The position numbers were made by a program, and so were the translations under genes. This document shows positions 1 through 12,321 of a DNA stretch of 64,000 bases, one piece after another. Within the stretch, counting starts at the first letter, position 1; each line of letters starts with the position of its first letter. The DNA is from Triglochin maritima (Eukaryota > Streptophyta > Magnoliopsida > Alismatales > Juncaginaceae): positions 36,375,621-36,439,620 of the forward strand of contig OY821784.1 in assembly GCA_963682175.1 (NCBI GenBank). The letters are read 5' to 3'. The notes beneath the pieces were generated by a model, which searched no databases, was not told the origin of the DNA, and saw only the letters and a program-made list of their open reading frames with translations.

Positions 1-885
1 AGTGCTTCCAATAGTATTGCGTAGGGTGGTCACTTTCTTCGTTCAGTTTTGATGCTACTATTTGGCCTTCCATTGTGCTTATTCACCATATGTCTTCTTG
101 TATGTATGCAGCCACTAGATGTTTCACAATTATTCGCGGAGTTTCTTTTCACAACAGACCCTCATCCTATTTATTTTGTGGCTAGATATTCTACTTTTAT
201 TCTTCTTGTGGGTGGTATATGGGAAAGGGTTGCGAGATTAGCTATGATCATTGTGCAAAGGAGAGGTAGGCAAAAAACCATGGAGTCTTAATTGTCCTTC
301 GCAAGTTATTCATGATTGATTGGTTAGTGATAACAATTTATATATACAGGGATATTACGATGAGATGATTATCATTGTTATGGTACAAGGATCAGTTAAA
401 TTATGGATGTAGTTCAAAGTATCTGCGATGAAAATGTTGATCGTAAGCACTTTGATGTTGACATGCAAGGTGACATGTATTGGATGAGTTTTTGTACACA
501 CATGAAGATGAAAAAGGGATCCTGCATAATAGTATCAACTTGGGATCCAAATGACAGAAAACAATTGTAATATGCAAAATGTATGGCGAGAAGCATTTGA
601 ACGTGCAAAGTGCGTGCACAGCAACTCCGAAGATGGAAAATTTGGGCACATAGTAGGTCCCTAACCATGCACAGAACTGCACCTGTAGTTCTTGAACTAG
701 CAATAAAACAAAACAAGGTAGTGGTCAATCAACACGTCGGGTCGTTAGGTGAGGATGATCTAGTTGTAGATGAAAAATATGTTGGACGTGACATATATGA
801 GTGTGCAAGCAAAACTCAGAGATTGAACCCTAATATCAGAGAGTCTGCGTTGTTTGAAATCTTGAATTTGATTCGTGATAATTGA
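1..885 (+). other. Unrecognised coding-like fragments
   Basis: Several short open stretches on the plus strand look more like protein than random translation but I recognise none. One runs 49-291 and is rich in hydrophobic residues. A second, 403-570, starts MDVVQSICDEN and ends DPNDRKQL before a stop. A third, 610-885, ends in LFEILNLIRDN. They lie in different frames with stops between them, so they are either exons of a gene that begins before the window or remains of a decayed gene. No conserved domain, catalytic motif or repeat is visible to me. I assign no function. Confidence 0.25.
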
Positions 886-1370
886 AGTGGTTGCCGTTTA
901 TAATTTTTATGTTATCACAAAAATGGCAAAGCAAGGTGGATGATTAGTGTGCTCAGAAGGAGCATCCTGAAAGCTCAAACATGCTGTGAAGTTGGTTTAT
1001 TCCAACTAATGACACGACAAATGGTATGAATCTTGAGAAAGACGCACGTTTCAGCGGAAATCCTTGAAGTTGTTTGTGTTGAGTTTCTTTTAGATATGAC
1101 AACCGAGAGTGTTAAAAAGCTAACATCAACTATGCCACTCCGATAGGACCACTTTTAAGAAGAGTGCACTGAAGTCAACTCATATTTAGAATGTTAAAGG
1201 TTTATTTTTAGGTTAGCAAGACTGGTTATATTGTAGTTTGGTTCTTTACTAATCGTATACATTATAATCTCTGTACATATTTCCCTTTTTATAGAAGTAA
1301 AGGATGAAGGATCGCTTAATTGTTTTTTAAAAAACTTCGCAGTATCCAGGTTTGGCCCAGTAAACAACGA

Positions 1371-1420
1371 CAAGAACAACAACAAAGCCTTTAATCCCAA
1401 ACTAATTGGGACCTACAAGA
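1371..1420 (+). repeat. SINE-like tail remnant
   Basis: The stretch has a run of AAC/CAA triplets followed by 'agcctttaatcccaaacta' and 'attgggacctac'. This resembles the common plant repeat tail in which AAC repeats precede CCCAAACAAGTTGGG. Family membership is a guess from memory of the motif. No target duplication was seen. Confidence 0.35.
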
Positions 1421-1737
1421 GAAAAAAATCCAGATGAAATTGACATGGTTCGGTATGGTCATAGGCTCCTTTATAGAACTAATCATAACTAGGAATCATT
1501 GATGGTCGTCTAAAAGGTCATGTTATTGTAATCTTACACTCTTGAAGTCTTGATCATTTTTACATTGCTATTGCACTGTGACGTTGAACATGCCTTGCAA
1601 CATGACTAGTACATTCTTGAAAGATTTGTTTATATGGGCTGGCGATTTATGTATTACTGTATTACTAATAGCACTGTTTGGACTGTTGTAATCAATTTTA
1701 CCACACTTCGTATTTCATAATCTGTTTGTTTCTGCAG

Positions 1738-1868
1738 TTGCATGTTTGAAAGGGGAGCAAAAAGTTCGGCGACCTTGGTGGGCTCCACCGTGCCTTTCAT
1801 GTATTTTTGTCAAGGTTGCAAAGCGCAATAGACGGGCAAGAGTTGTCTCGCTGAAGCTGGAATCATGA
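1738..1868 (+). other. Possible terminal exon, unknown protein
   Basis: A good 3' splice site (pyrimidine-rich, tttctgcag, ending at 1737) opens a frame that reads ACLKGEQKVRRPWW, then APPCLSCIFVKVAKRNRRAR and VVSLKLES to a TGA at 1866-1868. The block is basic with a Cys-x-x-Cys pair. It could be the last exon of the gene represented by the fragments upstream. I do not recognise it. Confidence 0.25.
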
Positions 1869-3138
1869 TCACTTGTATGATTGTCTAATATGCATTAACA
1901 ATCTTTCACTCTTTTTTTTGATTGACCAATGTTTTTTTTCTTGCCATTGTGCCTTCCCCACCCCCACCCCTCATTTCTCTGGGAAACTTTAGATGGTGTT
2001 GTAGCTGTTATTAGAGCCATGGTTTGCCACAGGACAGTTTTTTTGTTGTTGTTGCAAGTGTATTGCTTCCATGGCTCCCTCATTTGTCTATATAGGTAAA
2101 AAATGTGATGATATTGTATGTTTACAAGTGGTTCATCATGCTGGAGTTGGAAATTCTGAATGAATCTGTTGGTTAAAATGGGGGAAGTGATGCAGAAATT
2201 TCATGGTTTTTAACACCACTTTGTAATTACATGCTTCTTAAAGCTTCAGCTGTGCTGCTTATCTTGCACATTGTTGCCTCAATTGCTCATAGAAATGTAG
2301 ATTTGATCTTGACATAAGCCCAATTTTTACCTCTGACTATATCTGATGGATAGAGATTTCAACCGTGAAATCTAGCTGTTGCTGGAGCATGCATGTATGT
2401 CTGAACGCTTTGGTATGGATGGGCTATGCCTGTGTGAGAGAAGAGATTGAGTATAGTCGTATAGGGTTAGGTTGTTCAATTGAGACGTAAGTTTGATTGA
2501 TAGAAGAGAGTTGTTTGGTTTGGGGATCTGATAAGAGGGCGAGCGGCGACCGAAAGGTTGGAGAGATGATCTTCACTTGGGTGATGGAAGGTTGTTTGAA
2601 ATTTAAGTGAGTGAGTTAGATTGGGAAGGAAGTTTGGATCGATAAATGAGGGTCTTCGGCTTGCGATAAAGGTAGGAGGGTAAGAGAGGGAGGTGGAAGC
2701 AACGAAGGGTGAGCCCGTAGAACTTGGGAAGTGGAAAAAAATGTTTGATGTCCTTTTGGGATGAGGGGTGTGGGAGTCTGGTCTAATTTGATTATTTTCA
2801 TTCGTCACACCAAGATAATAAAGCCTTTTTTTTTATCGAAAAATAGCACAGCTTTTAAAATTAAGAATCGTCCTAGGAAAAAAAAACTCGATATTGTCAA
2901 AAGAGGGAGAGGGAGTGAAACCAAGTTAAGATGATATGAATTTGTACAACACCAATAACTAACATCCCAAGTCCCAAATCTCAGCCTCCTTCCAAACCCA
3001 AAACAAATTCTCACTACTAATAAATGGAAATCTCTATCATCTAACCAAGTACACAATATGTATGTATACTACTATTCTATTAGACCAACATGATAAACAA
3101 AAAAGAATGTTCTGTACAAAAGAAGAAGAAGAAGAAAA
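1869..3138. other. Intergenic, no supported gene
   Basis: AT-rich sequence with T-rich runs. A minus-strand frame at 2476-2808 is Ser/Pro/Thr-rich and shows no domain, so I do not call it. The right end should hold the 3' untranslated region of the minus-strand metalloproteinase that stops at 3139. Confidence 0.5.
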
Positions 3139-4842
3139 TCACAACAACAATAGCACAAGAAGACACACCACAAAACTTCCCGCCCTCTCTGGTTTAAAAA
3201 CACCAACGCCATTGGTGTCTCTGCCAGCCATTGGCGGCTCGTCGCCACCATTACCACCTCCATTGCCATTGCCATTGCCATTGCCATTGTTATTAGGATT
3301 CCTCCCATACAAACTCTGTATCCCAGCTACATCGTCTTCGGCCAAATCCACCCTCCTGACTCCCGACCGGAGTGTGGGAAACATAATGGCTCCTTCCACA
3401 GTAGAGTGACCGAGCCCGAGCAAGTGACCGATCTCATGCACCGCCACTGACTCCAAGTCAATGGCGGTCAATGCCGACCGCGACAACAATGAGGATGTTG
3501 TGTCTGTGTCTGTGGCCACCCAATTTTCGTCTGCGTCAAGGTGAAATCGGCCACTTGGAGGCGAAAAGGCGTGCGCTAGGGTCCCTAGTGGACCGTCGAA
3601 GGGTTCCCCATCACCGTGGTCTCCCCTATGAAAACCAATAGTTATGTCGGCTAAGTCGAACGTGGTTGTCTCAGTGAACGTGAGGGTTGTGACCTTCGCC
3701 CACCGGGCAAAGGCACGGGCGAACACCTGAAGATGACAAAGAATATTCCGATCAGCATCTACTTTTTTCCGTGAATAACACAGGTTATTTATTACCTTTG
3801 AAGCGTCAATATTAATATAATTAGAAATTTATTCTAAGATTAAAAATCTACTAATCGAACTCATATGAGATTGTCTATGCATCACTAACATTTCCCTGTT
3901 TCTAATTCTCAAGACTTCTTCTGGTATCAAACAAATCATTAGTTTTCCATTTCGTAAGTAGATTCAATCTTCAGATGGAATCCGAAAAATGAAATGTTGC
4001 CATCATGTTTGTCAAAGGACCCTGTTTTTTAGCCCCTTAATTTTGGAGGAAAGAGACATATACCATTCGTTTTCTAATAAGATAAGAAACATGATCCCAT
4101 GCATTTTTATATATTATCGAAGGAAAAATAGAACTCCTTACTCTTTATGAGTACATACATATATATCATTCCAGTATTATATCAATTACCGATAATGATT
4201 TCTCTTATGCAATTGGATCGACTAATATAATAATCAATTTCTATTTAATTGCATCTTGGGTTTTAGTCAATTTGTTTCGAATTCTTCCATATTAAAATGT
4301 AAATCTTACGTGCATCTGGTTCGATTTTAAATTAAAAATACCTTGCGAAGAACCGTTTGAGCGATCGAAATAGAAGAAGTGGACGAGAAAGCATAAGTCA
4401 AGTCCCTCCTAAAGGGTGGCCAAGTGGGCACCCCAGGAAAATAAGAATAAAGATTCCGGCCGCCGCGAACCACCGGACCACCACTCCCATTCACAACATC
4501 AGCCACACCGCACCTGGGTTGCACCATCAAGTCTACGGTGGGCGCGTCGAGAACCCCACTAACATTCAAATGGAAGTGGTTCTGGTAAGACAAGATAGCC
4601 GAACGTAGCGAATTATCGAAATTATCATCGAATTGGTCGGAGCCAGGCATGTAACCGAAGTGGTGGAGGTAGCGCTTTAGCGAATCGAGGCCTTTCCGAC
4701 TCTCGCCGGCATCGCAACCCTCGAGATCATGGAAGGAGTCCCATGAATTGTGGGCTAGATTGTGACCATCAACAAGAATAACAACACCTAACAATATTAA
4801 TGTTGGCAACAAGATGAAAGAGAGGTTGTTGGTTGGAGGCAT
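3139..4842 (-). CDS. Plant matrix metalloproteinase (M10A), two exons
   Basis: Secreted zinc endopeptidase of the matrixin family, acting at the plant cell surface or wall. Exons are complement(4342..4842) and complement(3139..3726), joined in phase 0 by AAG|GTATTT and CAG|GTG, giving 362 residues. In order: signal peptide 1-26, peptidoglycan-binding-like propeptide about 50-105, cysteine switch PRCGVADV 109-116 whose Cys holds the latent zinc, catalytic domain about 130-307 with [11 protein letters not shown] at 264-274 (three zinc His plus catalytic Glu) and Met-turn methionine 282. The tail has GN repeats (about 314-327) and ends in a hydrophobic stretch [11 protein letters not shown], typical of a GPI-anchor signal. 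All key residues are present and the gene looks intact. The start is the first Met before the signal peptide. Most plant matrixin genes that I know are intronless, so the 615-bp intron is unusual. Which paralogue it is cannot be told. Confidence 0.9.
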
Positions 4843-5184
4843 GATTGGTTTGGGATGGAATTGGTGGGATTGGATTGATGGATGGTTTGTAATATGAGAA
4901 GAAGGGATTATTGATTTGGTTGGATTTGGTTTTGGTTTTGGAGGAAGTTTGTGGGAAGTGAGGAGAAGTCAAGGAGTCAAAATTGGGGAGGTTTGTTGTT
5001 ATTGGATGACCATTATTGCTTGGTTTTGCTTGTTTGTTTGTTTGTCTTTGGTGGCAGGTATATCTCCTTGTTAATTAGTTGGCTAATCAGAGTCTCGTTG
5101 AAGTTCCTTTGTTGCGATTTTACACATGCATACTTGCACTTTTATGAATATGCATGTAATTTGTTGTATATATGATAATAAATT

Positions 5185-5189
<5 letters not shown>

Positions 5190-5222
<33 letters not shown>
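5190..5222. repeat. (TA)n microsatellite
   Basis: An uninterrupted run of about 16 TA dinucleotides. It is a simple sequence repeat, likely variable in length between individuals. Confidence 0.9.
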
Positions 5223-5225
<3 letters not shown>

Positions 5226-6099
5226 TTTGTTTTATTTGGGAGAGTGAGATAGATGTTACTGTTTCCTTCGACTACGGGGAGTAGTTGTTAATTTAAATTT
5301 GTTCAGGATGCTTTTTCTCAAAACACATCCTTTTATCATACTCACGTCAAGATATAACTTATTTTTATCTTCAGTACATGAAACTATATATCAAGATGCC
5401 AGAGGACAATATGTATGTTTAAGGTCTTTACTCTTTAGATTAATGTTTCCATAATTTATAAAATATATTGTGAGAGGAATAGTAAGAAATTAGGTGGTGA
5501 GCAATCTAATTAAATATGTTGAATTGGTAATAATGTTGATTCCATAATTCTATAGTTCAATGTGGTTCGCTAATAATGTTGATTTTTTGTATGGTTCAAT
5601 TGAGAATACTTATATTCTTGGTTGAACTGACGAAACAACTTAATTTGATCTAGGTTCTAGAATATTGGTCAAATTGAACAAGAGAAATTTTGTCAACTCA
5701 AGGCAGTTTAGCTGCATTGTCTAGGGTTAACATGCAAAATTCTATTATTATTATTTTGCTGTTTCTTCTAGATCTTGGAGATGATGAAACTACTTTTGCG
5801 GAGTCAAACAAGAATTGTGGAGAAAACGTGTGAGGCCCATGTCAATGATGATGACATGACAACAGGAGAAATTTCTACGTGTTTTTTTGAGAATATTGTT
5901 TTGATTTTTATTGGACAACTACTACTGCAAGATCAATTGGACTTTAGGAATTAGTTGCGTAGGTAGGATATTGTATTGGCCACTGCTTATTTAGGCTTCG
6001 TTTGGGATGACAGGCGTCCCACGTCATGTGTCAAATACCCAACGTCTTCTCCTAATCTTTTCTCCTCATCTCTCTATCTCCGTTAATAAAGTAAAATGG

Positions 6100-6260
6100 G
6101 TTAATTACAGTTTGACCTTCTGAATTATGCATTAGTATCACTTTGCCCCCCTGAACTTTCAAAGTTAACAGTTACCTCTCCTAAACTTTAATTTTGTAAC
6201 ACTTTGTCCCCCTAAATTTCAAAAACTCATTATTTAACACACATTCGACGTTTTTTTCCT
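6100..6260. repeat. MITE-like dispersed repeat remnant
   Basis: The block begins 'gggttaattacagtttgacc' and contains two loosely repeated segments reading 'cccctgaactttcaaagt' and 'cccctaaatttcaaaa'. This wording recurs in many plant genomes as part of non-autonomous DNA transposons. I see no clear opposing terminal repeat or target duplication, so the class is uncertain. Confidence 0.35.
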
Positions 6261-7919
6261 AATTTTTTTTGTTGTATCCCTAATACACTCCTAAATCTAT
6301 ATTTACGTGAAAGTTTGGATCGAAACGGAAGTCGGATATAGTTGGAATTGGGGTCGAAATGAGCTCAAATAGTATTATATTATTATATAGGAAACACTTT
6401 TACATACACAATTTGAAAAACATTTATGGAAAAGACATCTTAAAAAACACTTATGGACGCTTTTCAGAAAGTGTTGCATCTTTTTAAGATCCCCTCCAGT
6501 AGCATAACACATACAAATACACTTACAATAGCACGAATAATTAGCTCTAATCAAACCAAATATGACTTAAGTAATAAGAAATTAAGTTCCATGGGCATTC
6601 ACCATGGTTGACCAATTCATTGTGGACCAAGACTATTCACGTTTGACATGTTTTTTGGAACTTTTTTCTTGACCTTCTATTATTTCTGGCATTCCATCCG
6701 TGTGTGTCTAACTTTGTCGTGAGTATTAATGGTACTGATGGAAGACAATTAACAAATATTTATGACATATTTGAAATTTTCGTCCACTCACAAGCAAGGT
6801 CTTGCAAGTGGTTGCAATGTTGACGATATCTTCACACGCACATAAAAGGCTTCTTTCGATTAATGTCATTAATTGTAGTCGAGTGATCACACTAAATCAT
6901 CATAATTAATCTTTTTTATTTAATATTCTATATCTATTTTACCACACCCCTCATTTTCTATCCCAAGTATCTCAATCACGCTAGTGAGATTACTGAGATT
7001 TAATATCTAGCATTGACTATCTTAAGACAAATAATCTTCTAATTGAGCTTGCCTCAATTTGTAAACCATCCTAATCTCATGTTAGTTCACACTTCACGGT
7101 CCAAAGTTGATCTTTTCTAGACGAAATCATATTAAGTACATATCAATATAAAAAGGTATTCAAATATGATGACTATATATAGTAGAGAGGGATGAAGAGA
7201 AAAGAAGAGAGAGAGAGAGAGGAGGATCTAAGAAACGATATAAAATATGTTATTAGAACGTGGAAGGTAAAATTTATAAGTATTATTATTATAATATTAA
7301 TTTTACTAACTCAGTCAACGGAAAATGGTCACTCACTTACATGTCATTGCATATAGATTCGAAATTCCCTGAATATTATCCATGCAACGAGAGCTCCACT
7401 TTCCTCCTTCCACTATATATATACGATTGGATTCATGATTGCCCAATCTCATGCATGCATCACCAATCCGGCGAGGCCTCGTCCTCGGCTACCGGCCGTT
7501 GAAGAATCCAATTGTTATGTCCGTGGTGAAGAATGACTGGGATTTCGAGAAGAAAAATGGAGACACTTCTGACCATCGTGTATCAACTCTTGAGATTTCA
7601 TGATACAAATGATTGATGTAGCGTTTTTAAGTAGTTTGTTGTATACTATTAACAATTAACCTGCATTGTTTGAGTGTATTTAATGTCTAAAGGTTTAATC
7701 TTGTGGTATACTATTTTAATTTATAAATATAAAAACTAGTGATGGTTTCTTTAGCAGTACTATTTGTACCCCTATCGTGATTTCCACAAATAATATGTTG
7801 CCAAAATCTACCGTATTGGTGCCGTAATTTTGAGAATCTTAATATTATTTGATGCATTTGGTTCTTAATATATTGGTAGTATATAAGAGAAAATATATTG
7901 AGTTCTTAGTTAATATATT

Positions 7920-8275
7920 ACGAATGAAGATTTTTAACGAGACAATTTGCACAATTGTGTTAACATATGTCATGTACTCTTTTTTCTTTACCTATTTTCC
8001 CACTGAGTTTTTGTAGCAAAGTTTTTAACGAGACACGAACATAACGTCATATTATTTAAAAGAGTTTTGTCCCACGGAGTTTTACTTAACAAAGTTTTTA
8101 ACGATGCGGACTAAAGAAGTGTATAACAAACGGTGATCATCCAATGGGGGTGTTATTAAATAACAAATATATTATATAGATGAGTCACATTGTCTCTTGG
8201 TGTTACAACTTCTTGTAATTTTCACGTTCAAATGCAATATAGTTCTCTCATTGATGTATATGATATGCCTGATTG
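7920..8275 (+). mobile_element. copia element 3' end, truncated LTR
   Basis: The sequence carries the repeated wording 'gttttgtcccac.gagtttt' and 'aaagtttttaacga', common in the 3' untranslated part of plant copia elements. A purine tract 'ccaatgggggtg' leads into an LTR-like start TGTTATTAAATAAC at 8151. The same arrangement recurs near 30060-30511, where the LTR is complete. Here the LTR stops matching near 8275, where gypsy LTR sequence begins, so it was truncated by a later event. No coding region remains. Confidence 0.65.
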
Positions 8276-8492
8276 TACTTGTAGTTGAGTCGGTTGGGGG
8301 TGTAGACTTCAAAATGGTCGACCGCCCTGTGATCTTGTTCGACCGATAGCTTAAGTTAACTTAAACTTTGGTCGATCGGTGAATGCCTTGTTTGACCAGT
8401 TGTGTAAACGCGAGAAGTGAGGATTCCCTATTATTTTTGGTCGACCGGGTCCCTTTTGACGTTCGACCGTTGTGACGTTTATTATTTTATTG

Positions 8493-8799
8493 TTGTGGCG
8501 TAGACCATCCAAACGGTCGACCGCCTGTGACTTCTGTTCGATCGTTTGGTCGTTATTTTTGTTAGTTGAGATTTGTGATTCGACCGGTCGCGGTGACGAT
8601 CAAGCCTTTTTGTGTGTTCCTGGAGGGAACCAGTCGACCAGACGGTCTGTTCGATCGATCGTTTCTGCTCAGTTTGGTGTTTTTGTTGTGTTGTGGATTC
8701 AGCTTGAGGGCAACGAGTCCCCAGCCTTTTTAAGGCAACGGTACAAACATTTCCTGCCTGATAGCGATCAATGGTTGTGTCTCTACGGAGTGGGTGCCT
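8493..8799 (+). repeat. Direct duplication, left copy
   Basis: The LTR segment starting ttgtggcgtagacc is repeated at 12322-12640 with about six or seven substitutions noted. Its last 12 bases are displaced to 10993-11004 by the inserted solo LTR. The two copies bracket the inverted pol fragment, so this behaves as a very long target duplication. Confidence 0.85.
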
Positions 8800-10987
8800 T
8801 GTAACGTCCCGAAACAGCGGAAGATTTAAAATTTCAAAATAACCAACATAACAGACAACTCACGCGGGAACGTCACTAATATATAAATATATAAATCCGG
8901 GTGCACCCAAAATACAAGGAGTTTTCCAAAAGAAATACGACTACAATACAGATACAATGGAAGAGAATACAAGTAGTCGTACGATCTAGCAACTGCCGAA
9001 GAGGATCCGACTCCAAAGCGCTCCGTCCTCGGTCACCACCCACCCGGACCTACTGCGATCCTGAAAAAGATGCAACAACAATGCCTGAGTTTCCAGAAGG
9101 AAACCCCGTATGCCAACCCACCTATATGCATGCATCACATAATGAACCTATCATACTAGTAGCATGTCATGGCATCAACAGAAATGGAAAACAGTTCCCC
9201 CGAAGGGTAAAACAGGACATCAGTCCGACAATCAATCATCGGGTCTCCCGAAGAGACCTACTGCAGGCACATGCAGTCTAGTAGCCCGCGACATCGCACC
9301 CCCCACACGCAGCTACACTACACAAGGGTTCGGCAGGGAGCCTCTGTCACGTCTACGCGCCGATAGAAACAGATCTGTAAATCTCAGTGGTCGGGGCCAC
9401 AGGGACCAACGGGGCCGTCGCCCGGAAGGTATAACAACATCATCTCGGTAGGTGCCCAGCCGAGGAAAACAACAAGCCGGCACAGCCTCGGCCCAACAAT
9501 CATCATCGCCGGCACAACCTCGGCGGCATCACCGGCACAGCATCGGTGGTCCATCACAACGTCCGGCACAGCATCGGACGGTCCAGACCGAAGTCTGCCA
9601 GGTCATCGGGCTCCTCGAGCCGCGAACACCAACCGCGCCGCTATAAAAGCAGGGCAGCGACCTCCGTAGCCCCAAGGGCCGGTAGTCACCTCACCCAACG
9701 CCAGTTGCGTGCCCGCACAACATCAACACTGGGATCCGCGATCCCTCAGGCCTGCTATACTACAAAGTGCCAACAAACATCTCAAAAGTCACGGTCCATA
9801 CATGGAGCTGACGCGTCCCGAACACCCACACTCTTCCCAACGGCGGTCCCTGGGCAGGCACGCATCACGCGCCCACCGTCACCTCCCGGCTCACGCACAA
9901 GGCGAGGACACGGGTTTCCGTGGACAAAGTTGGCGTTCAAAAGGGGAACCAGGAATTCTGTCCTGGGCCCAAACGGTCGACCGGAAGAGGTGATTCGGTC
10001 GACCGGTTCCAGGAAGGAATCGGTCGACCGTACTCCTAAAACGGTCTACCGCTGCGCTCAACACAGAACCCCCAACGGTCGAACAAGGGTCTAAAACCGG
10101 TCGACCGAACGAGGTCAAAATCCGGAGTCTGGTCAACATTAAATTCCACTCTATCGGTCGACCGACTCAGGGGTCTCGGTCGACCGAAAACAGACGGGGT
10201 CAACCTAGTATTCTACGTCATCAAACGGTCGAACGTAAACATACTACCGGTCGAACAAACATGCAATCGGTCGAACGCAATATAAATTGGTCGAACAAAC
10301 ATGCAATACTAACAGGTACACTTAAGTTCCGGTCGAACACAACAAGGACCGGTCGACCGATAACAGGTAGAAAATCCCAACTCACCAGCAATAATGCACT
10401 ACCGGTCGACCGCCCCAAGGCATCGTTCGACCGGTGAAGGTTAAAGTCGGGCAAACAGTGCTAAAACGGTCGACCGCCCGAAGGATCCGGTCGACCGTTG
10501 GTCGTCTTCAACCTCGCGCCAGCCGAGGATTTACGAAGAAACGCGTCGCCGGAGAGGTCCTCGACCTCCCCCGACCGACCAACAACACCCTTCCACAAAG
10601 GTGAGCAACAAAATCACACTAATGAGCGGCATACCTCAACCAACGACGGAGAAACGCCGGAGCAACGCTCGCGCCTCCGCACCTCCGCACGCGCAACCTC
10701 CTCCTCGCCGCGACCTCCTCACGCCGGAGCCTCCGCGCCTTCTTCCTCCTCTGGTCGCCGGATAGAAAAATGGAGAGGGAGTGAGAGAGTGCAAGTAAGG
10801 AAAAGAGAGAGAGAGAGAGAGAGAAACACTTAAATAACCCTACACCCCATCACCTCTCCCTCACCCTACACCATCACCCTACACCCCAACCCATACTTCC
10901 ACAACAACTCCACCATACCTCCTCTCTCCTCCAAGTCAAACCTCACTTAACCCTAATTAAACCCTAAACAGGGTTAGGGACATAACA
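8800..10987 (-). mobile_element. Solo LTR of gypsy family, TSD tgcct
   Basis: On the plus strand it runs TGTAACGTCCCGAAACAG to GGGACATAACA. The left end is the reverse complement of the 3' end of the intact element's LTR. It is flanked exactly by TGCCT (8795-8799 and 10988-10992), a 5-bp target duplication, with no internal region, so it is a solo LTR of 2188 bp. It contains ten exact CGGTCGACCG palindromes between 9974 and 10497, mostly paired at 20-22 bp. The family hairpin lies at 9087-9106. Open frames inside it are not supported as genes. Confidence 0.9.
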
Positions 10988-11004
10988 TGCCTTGTATGTA
11001 CGTG

Positions 11005-12318
11005 CGACATCACTCCAGCATACCGGTGATCTGCAAGGCCTCCCGTACAAAGCCTCGTACGGTGCCATCCCAATACTCGAGTGGTAGCTGTTGTTGTAGG
11101 CGAACTCTATCAGCGGCAGGTGCTCATCCCAGTGCCCTGCCCAATCCAGTGTGCATGCTCTCAGCATATCCTCCAGGGTCTGAATCGTCCTCTCTGACTG
11201 ACCATCGGTCTGCGGATGGAACGCTGTACTGAATCTCAGACGCGTCCCCAAAGCCTGCTGCAGACTCCCCCAAAATCTGGAAGTGAATCGAGGATCTCGA
11301 TCGGAGATGATGCTCACTGGCACTCCATGCAACCTGACTATCTCCTCCACGTACAACTTAGCTAGACCCTCCAAAGGCAACGTGGTCCGGATCGCTAAGA
11401 AGTGCGCCGACTTGGTCAGTCGATCGACTATCACCCAAATCGCGTCGTGGAATCTCCTCGTCTTCGGCAATCCCGTGACAAAATCCATCGTCACGTGCTC
11501 CCACTTCCACTCAGGAAGCTCAATACACTGCATCGGTCCTGCTGGCCTCTGATGCTCAATCTTCACCTGCTGGCAGACCAAGCATCGCTCCACAAACTCT
11601 GCAATATCCTTCTTCATGCCCTTCCACCAGAAGTTCCGCTGCAGGTCCTTATACATCTTCGTGCTCCCCGGATGAATGGTGTATCTAGCTCTGTGTGCCT
11701 CCTCCATGATGTCATCTCTCAGCCCATCAACCTTCGGCACCCAAATCCGACTCCTGAACCTCAGACCACCATCAACCCCCACACTGAAATCTGATCCATC
11801 TCTGGAAGCCAACTGTAGCAGACCAGCTAACTCCTCATCCCCCTGTTGAGCCTGAACCAACCGTGAGACAGTCTGCGGCTCCACCCGAAGCCCAGCAATC
11901 ACTGCTCCCTCTGTACCCTCTGTGAACGGTCTCCACTCTGACAAAGCCTCGAGTAGCCTCCACTCCTGAATGCACAGACTCGCAACAGAAACCTCCACCT
12001 TCCGGCTCAGCGCATCTGCAACCGAATTCGCCTTCCCCGGATGATAGGAAATGGTGAAGTCGTAGTCCTTAATGAACTCGAGCCATCTGCGCTGCCTCAT
12101 ATTCAGCTCCTTCTGCGAGAACAAGTACTTCAGACTCTGATGATCGGTGAAGACCTCGAACTGCTCGCCATACAGATAGTGCCGCCAGGTCTTCAACGCG
12201 TGAACTACCGCCGCCAGCTCCAGATCGTGAGTCGGGTAGTTCTTCTCGTGCACCTTCAGCTGCCTCGAAGCGTACGCGACCACCTTCCCATGCTGCATCA
12301 GGACACAACCCAAGCCTA
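11005..12318 (-). pseudogene. Captured gypsy pol fragment (RNase H-integrase)
   Basis: The minus strand encodes about 435 residues closely similar to the intact element's polyprotein, from the RNase H domain ([35 protein letters not shown]) through integrase (zinc region ending CLVCQQVK, then [26 protein letters not shown]) to [10 protein letters not shown]. Homology ends abruptly at both sides. At 11004/11005 and near 12318 the sequence switches to plus-oriented LTR sequence of the same family. Protease, most of reverse transcriptase and the chromodomain are absent. The frame is still open, which suggests a recent capture or a recent donor. It cannot act alone. Confidence 0.9.
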
Positions 12319-12321
12319 TCC

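Larger units (their letters stand above)
4843..7919. other. Intergenic, no supported gene
   Basis: The left end should contain the metalloproteinase promoter (upstream of 4842 on the minus strand). The rest is AT-rich. It holds a TA microsatellite, a transposon-like repeat near 6100-6260, and a short GA run at about 7207-7221. A frame at 7260-7502 has no recognisable domain and I do not support it. Confidence 0.5.

Noticed and set aside
2476..2808. 110-codon minus-strand frame
   Set aside because: Low-complexity Ser/Pro/Thr sequence with no domain, no signal peptide and no supported splice context.
7260..7502. Plus-strand frame with NGKWSLTYM, faintly like the start of a matrixin catalytic domain
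   Set aside because: Only a few residues match, with no zinc motif or cysteine switch nearby. Chance similarity is likely.
8901..10833. Arg/Ser/Pro-rich frames on the plus strand
   Set aside because: They fall inside a minus-oriented solo LTR, their wording follows the GGTCGACC repeats, and no domain is visible.
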